DNA from: JAJZMY01 sp964604635
Lineage (GTDB): Archaea; Micrarchaeota; Micrarchaeia; Micrarchaeales; Micrarchaeaceae
NCBI GenBank assembly: GCA_964604635.1
Contig: CAZRZO010000008.1
Span: 1 to 34,897 of the forward strand
Reading direction: 5' to 3'
Length of the DNA: 34,897 nucleotides
Part shown: positions 32,558 to 34,897 of the stretch, piece by piece
Numbering within the stretch: the first letter of the stretch is position 1
Layout of the letters: the number at the start of each line of letters is the position of its first letter
Notes under the pieces: model-generated
The model's database searches: none
What the model was told of the DNA's origin: nothing
Seen by the model: the letters and a program-made list of their open reading frames with translations, nothing else
Position numbers and translations under genes: made by a program

Positions 32558-33823
32558 TTAATTGATTATTGAACCATATAATGCATTAGCAGAAACAAAA
32601 TTAATTCTTATTTGTTGATATGTTCCCAATATTTTCTTTTCTGGATTCTCTATAATTATTTCTTTATATATATTATTTCGTCCATTTATTGATCTATTTG
32701 TTTCTTCAGTTACTAGTATACTAATTTTTTTATTTATAAATTTTGTATTATAATTATATCTAATTTCTCTTGCTATTCTTGATAATTGTATGCTTCTTTG
32801 TTTTACTATATCTGGGTTTAAGTTTCCTAATATCTTATTATGTGGCCGTGTTCCAAATTTAGATATATTTATTGCTTCTGGTTTTATTCTTTTAACCATA
32901 TTTATTGTTTCAATAAAATCTTGATCTGTTTCAGTTGGAAATCCAATAATAACATCTGTTTCTATTGTAATCTGTTTAATATTTTTTCTTATAAACTCAA
33001 TATGTTTGTAAAATTCTTCTATTTTATATTTTCGTTTCATATCTTTTAATATTTTATTACTACCACTTTGAACAGGCAAATGGATAAATTTATACATTTT
33101 ATTATTTTGCATAATTTTAATTAATGGTTTTAAAAATTTATTTAAATATTCTGGATTCATCATTCCAAGCCTTAATTTAAAATCATAATCTAATTCCAAA
33201 ATTTTATTAAGTAATTCAATAATATTTGTTTTTTTATCAAGTCCATAACATCCAGTATCTTGTGCAGTTAATCTTATTTCTTTTGCACCCATTTCAAGAC
33301 TTTGTTTTATTACTTTAATAATCAGTTCTTCTGAAAAACTATTTAATACTCCTCTTGCATATTTTGTTTCACAAAAACTACAAGTATTAAGACATCCTTC
33401 ACTTATTGGAATTTTTGCAATTATGCTTTCATCTGGTTTAAAATAAATTAGTTTATCTATTTTATTTATTTCATCTAATTTTATTTTTTTACCTATTAAT
33501 ACATTATCAATTACATATTGCATTTTATTAATATTTGATGGTGATACAATACTCAAGTTTGGATAATATTTTTCAATTAAATCTGAGTTAGCACCAGCAA
33601 TACATCCAGTAATAATCATTTTCTTTTTTTGTTTTTCTTGACTTTCAATAAAAGCTAGAATTTTTTGCTCTGTTACTTTTTTTACTGTACAGGAATTAAT
33701 AATAACAATGTCTGATTTTTCAATATCTTTTATAATTATATTATTTGTTTTTAATATGCTTTCAATTATTTTTGAATCTGCTTGATTTAATGTACATCCA
33801 TACGTTTTAATATATATTTTCAT
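32558..33823 (-). CDS. MtaB-like tRNA methylthiotransferase (radical SAM)
   Basis: A 421-residue enzyme of the MiaB/MtaB family; archaeal members (e-MtaB/CDKAL1 type) are expected to add a methylthio group to t6A37 of tRNA. The N-terminal UPF0004 domain has three cluster cysteines (10, 45, 74); the radical SAM motif is C144-x3-C148-x2-C151 in EGCLNTCSFC; a C-terminal TRAM-like region follows. IRLTAQDTGCYG and HLPVQSGSNKIL are family blocks. GTGA precedes the ATG. Together with Trm5 it gives this window two enzymes acting on tRNA position 37. Confidence 0.92.
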   Translation of the reverse strand: MKIYIKTYGCTLNQADSKIIESILKTNNIIIKDIEKSDIVIINSCTVKKVTEQKILAFIESQEKQKKKMIITGCIAGANSDLIEKYYPNLSIVSPSNINKMQYVIDNVLIGKKIKLDEINKIDKLIYFKPDESIIAKIPISEGCLNTCSFCETKYARGVLNSFSEELIIKVIKQSLEMGAKEIRLTAQDTGCYGLDKKTNIIELLNKILELDYDFKLRLGMMNPEYLNKFLKPLIKIMQNNKMYKFIHLPVQSGSNKILKDMKRKYKIEEFYKHIEFIRKNIKQITIETDVIIGFPTETDQDFIETINMVKRIKPEAINISKFGTRPHNKILGNLNPDIVKQRSIQLSRIAREIRYNYNTKFINKKISILVTEETNRSINGRNNIYKEIIIENPEKKILGTYQQIRINFVSANALYGSIIN

Positions 33824-33979
33824 TGAATTTTCACTTTAATTTTTAATATTTTGTATATTTATGAAAAATATAAATACAAGTAAATTAAATCCATAAATCA
33901 AATGCTTTAAATATTTATATTTTATAATTTTTAATTATTAGTTAAAAACTTTATTTTATGTTTTTATTGGTGTATATTA

Positions 33980-34171
33980 ATGGTAATTCTCTGTGAAAGA
34001 TGCAAAAAAGAAATATTTAAATATGAAGAGTGCAATTATTGCAAAAGGAAAATATGTCATAATTGTATGAAAGTCTCCCAAAAAGTTTCAAAAATACAAA
34101 GATTAGTAATGTGTAAAGATTGTTGGGGTAATATAGAAAAAAGAACGAAATTCAGAAACAAAAAAACATAA
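33980..34171 (+). CDS. Small four-CxxC zinc protein
   Basis: A 63-residue protein with four CxxC pairs (Cys 5/8, 18/21, 26/29 and 45/48), enough for two zinc ions in a treble-clef or cross-brace arrangement. The end is basic (KRTKFRNKK), suggesting nucleic-acid or ribosome contact. GGTG lies upstream of the ATG. I recognise no named family; such small zinc proteins are common in DPANN and other archaea. It converges with aIF6. Confidence 0.75.
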   Translation: MVILCERCKKEIFKYEECNYCKRKICHNCMKVSQKVSKIQRLVMCKDCWGNIEKRTKFRNKKT

Positions 34172-34179
34172 TTTAATCT

Positions 34180-34860
34180 TTAATCTAAATTTAATGAATT
34201 TAGGATTCTAGTTAATTCAAAACCAGTTGTATTATCTCCAATAACTATTCCATTGGAATTTACAATAGTAGATAAACCAATAAACAAAGAACCATTATTT
34301 GCAGTTGTTTGTATTGGATCAAAATGTAGTATTTTATTTATTTCTTCTTTTTTTGTATCACTAACTCTATTATTTATTACAAATCCTTCATTAATAAGTA
34401 TATTAGTTGCACCTATTGTCTTAAAATCTGCTATTTCTGTTTTTATTACTTCAACATCAAACAGATCTTTAATTTGTTCAATTGCTTTATTATCATATTC
34501 TTCATGAACTAATGCAAACTTATCATTCAATAAAATATTATTTCCAATACTATTCAAGTCACTATCTAATATACCAATATTAATATCAGCATTTTCCTCT
34601 TTTATTTTATTTTTTAATAATTCTAATTCCCTATTTAAAATTAAATTTGATATTCCAAGTCCTTTTGAATTTGCAATTGAAAATAAACCAATTAAATTAG
34701 ATGAATTAATACTAAAATCAATTATTTTAACTTTAAGTATTTCTGAAATTACGTTTTCTATTTTTGATGACAAAAAGCCAGTGAATGCATATTTATTATT
34801 CGCACAACCAAATGCACCAACATATTCACTACCATTTATCACTAATTTAGCAGCATCCAT
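34180..34860 (-). CDS. eif6: Translation factor aIF6
   Basis: A 226-residue ribosome anti-association factor that binds the large subunit. The five-fold repeated fold shows in recurring motifs such as SSNLIGLFSIANSKGLGISNLI, DFKTIGATNILINEGFVINNRVSD and GLSTIVNSNGIVIGDNTTGFELTRI. The length is standard. In many archaea L31e and L39e lie upstream and LX downstream; the upstream side is cut off by the window end and the downstream gene here is the convergent zinc protein. Confidence 0.95.
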   Translation of the reverse strand: MDAAKLVINGSEYVGAFGCANNKYAFTGFLSSKIENVISEILKVKIIDFSINSSNLIGLFSIANSKGLGISNLILNRELELLKNKIKEENADINIGILDSDLNSIGNNILLNDKFALVHEEYDNKAIEQIKDLFDVEVIKTEIADFKTIGATNILINEGFVINNRVSDTKKEEINKILHFDPIQTTANNGSLFIGLSTIVNSNGIVIGDNTTGFELTRILNSLNLD

Positions 34861-34897
34861 ATTATCATTATTATTATTTTTTATTTAATATATTTTT

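Overview
The window is about 35 kb of very AT-rich archaeal chromosome. It encodes archaeal-type information-processing proteins: thermosome, PCNA, GINS, TFE, aMBF1, Spt5, aIF2 alpha and gamma, aIF6, ribosomal proteins L34e, S8e, L44e and L11, Trm5, and archaeal-type TyrRS and ValRS. Ribosome binding sites are GTGAT or GGTGA. Low GC, small proteins, a short helicase-less XPF nuclease, a membrane-anchored winged-helix regulator and several proteins of unknown family suggest a reduced DPANN archaeon (Woesearchaeota/Pacearchaeota-like). That placement is an inference; no rRNA is present to test it.

Layout. Bases 1-2391 are accessory: a decayed small gene (138-360), a three-gene minus-strand cassette (winged helix, YwgA/Panacea-like protein, MazF/PemK toxin) and about 800 bases without an intact gene. 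Bases 2392-6178 are a minus-strand housekeeping run: adenylate kinase, EMC3/YidC-like DUF106 protein, L34e, aMBF1, and the thermosome upstream. At 6715-6814 there is a run of Ns flanked by an exact 55-base duplication, most likely a scaffolding artefact. Bases 6848-13077 hold a large GT-C-like membrane protein, XPF nuclease, an orphan HExxH protein, S8e with a small unknown partner, a beta-lactamase-fold hydrolase and a membrane-anchored winged-helix protein. Bases 13370-19174 hold an encapsulated-ferritin-like protein, an aSelB-like factor with a degenerate G domain and, on the minus strand, GINS, L44e, aIF2 alpha, PAC2, DUF92 and aIF2 gamma. TFE diverges from GINS at 19.2-19.4 kb; the region between them carries an inverted 12-base motif and a tandem repeat. 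The rest contains initiator tRNA-Met, L11 and Spt5, Trm5, HtpX, TyrRS, PCNA, an intron-containing tRNA-Thr, a DEAD-box helicase, a flavin reductase, ValRS, a polysaccharide flippase, an MtaB-like methylthiotransferase, a small zinc protein and aIF6.

The most interesting points are these. (1) The MazF, YwgA/Panacea-like and winged-helix cassette is a candidate three-part toxin-antitoxin system. (2) There is a stand-alone encapsulated-ferritin-like protein with no encapsulin in the window. (3) aIF2 gamma has no ATG, GTG or TTG upstream of its P-loop, and a perfectly spaced ribosome binding site points to an ATA start; its G4 and G5 motifs are also unusual. (4) A palindrome has a Shine-Dalgarno-like core at the start codon of the HExxH protein. 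(5) A GC-rich stem-loop with a possible promoter of its own may be a small RNA. (6) The inverted 12-base repeats lie between two core information-processing genes. Product names come from recognising motifs and sequence patterns by eye; no database search was run.
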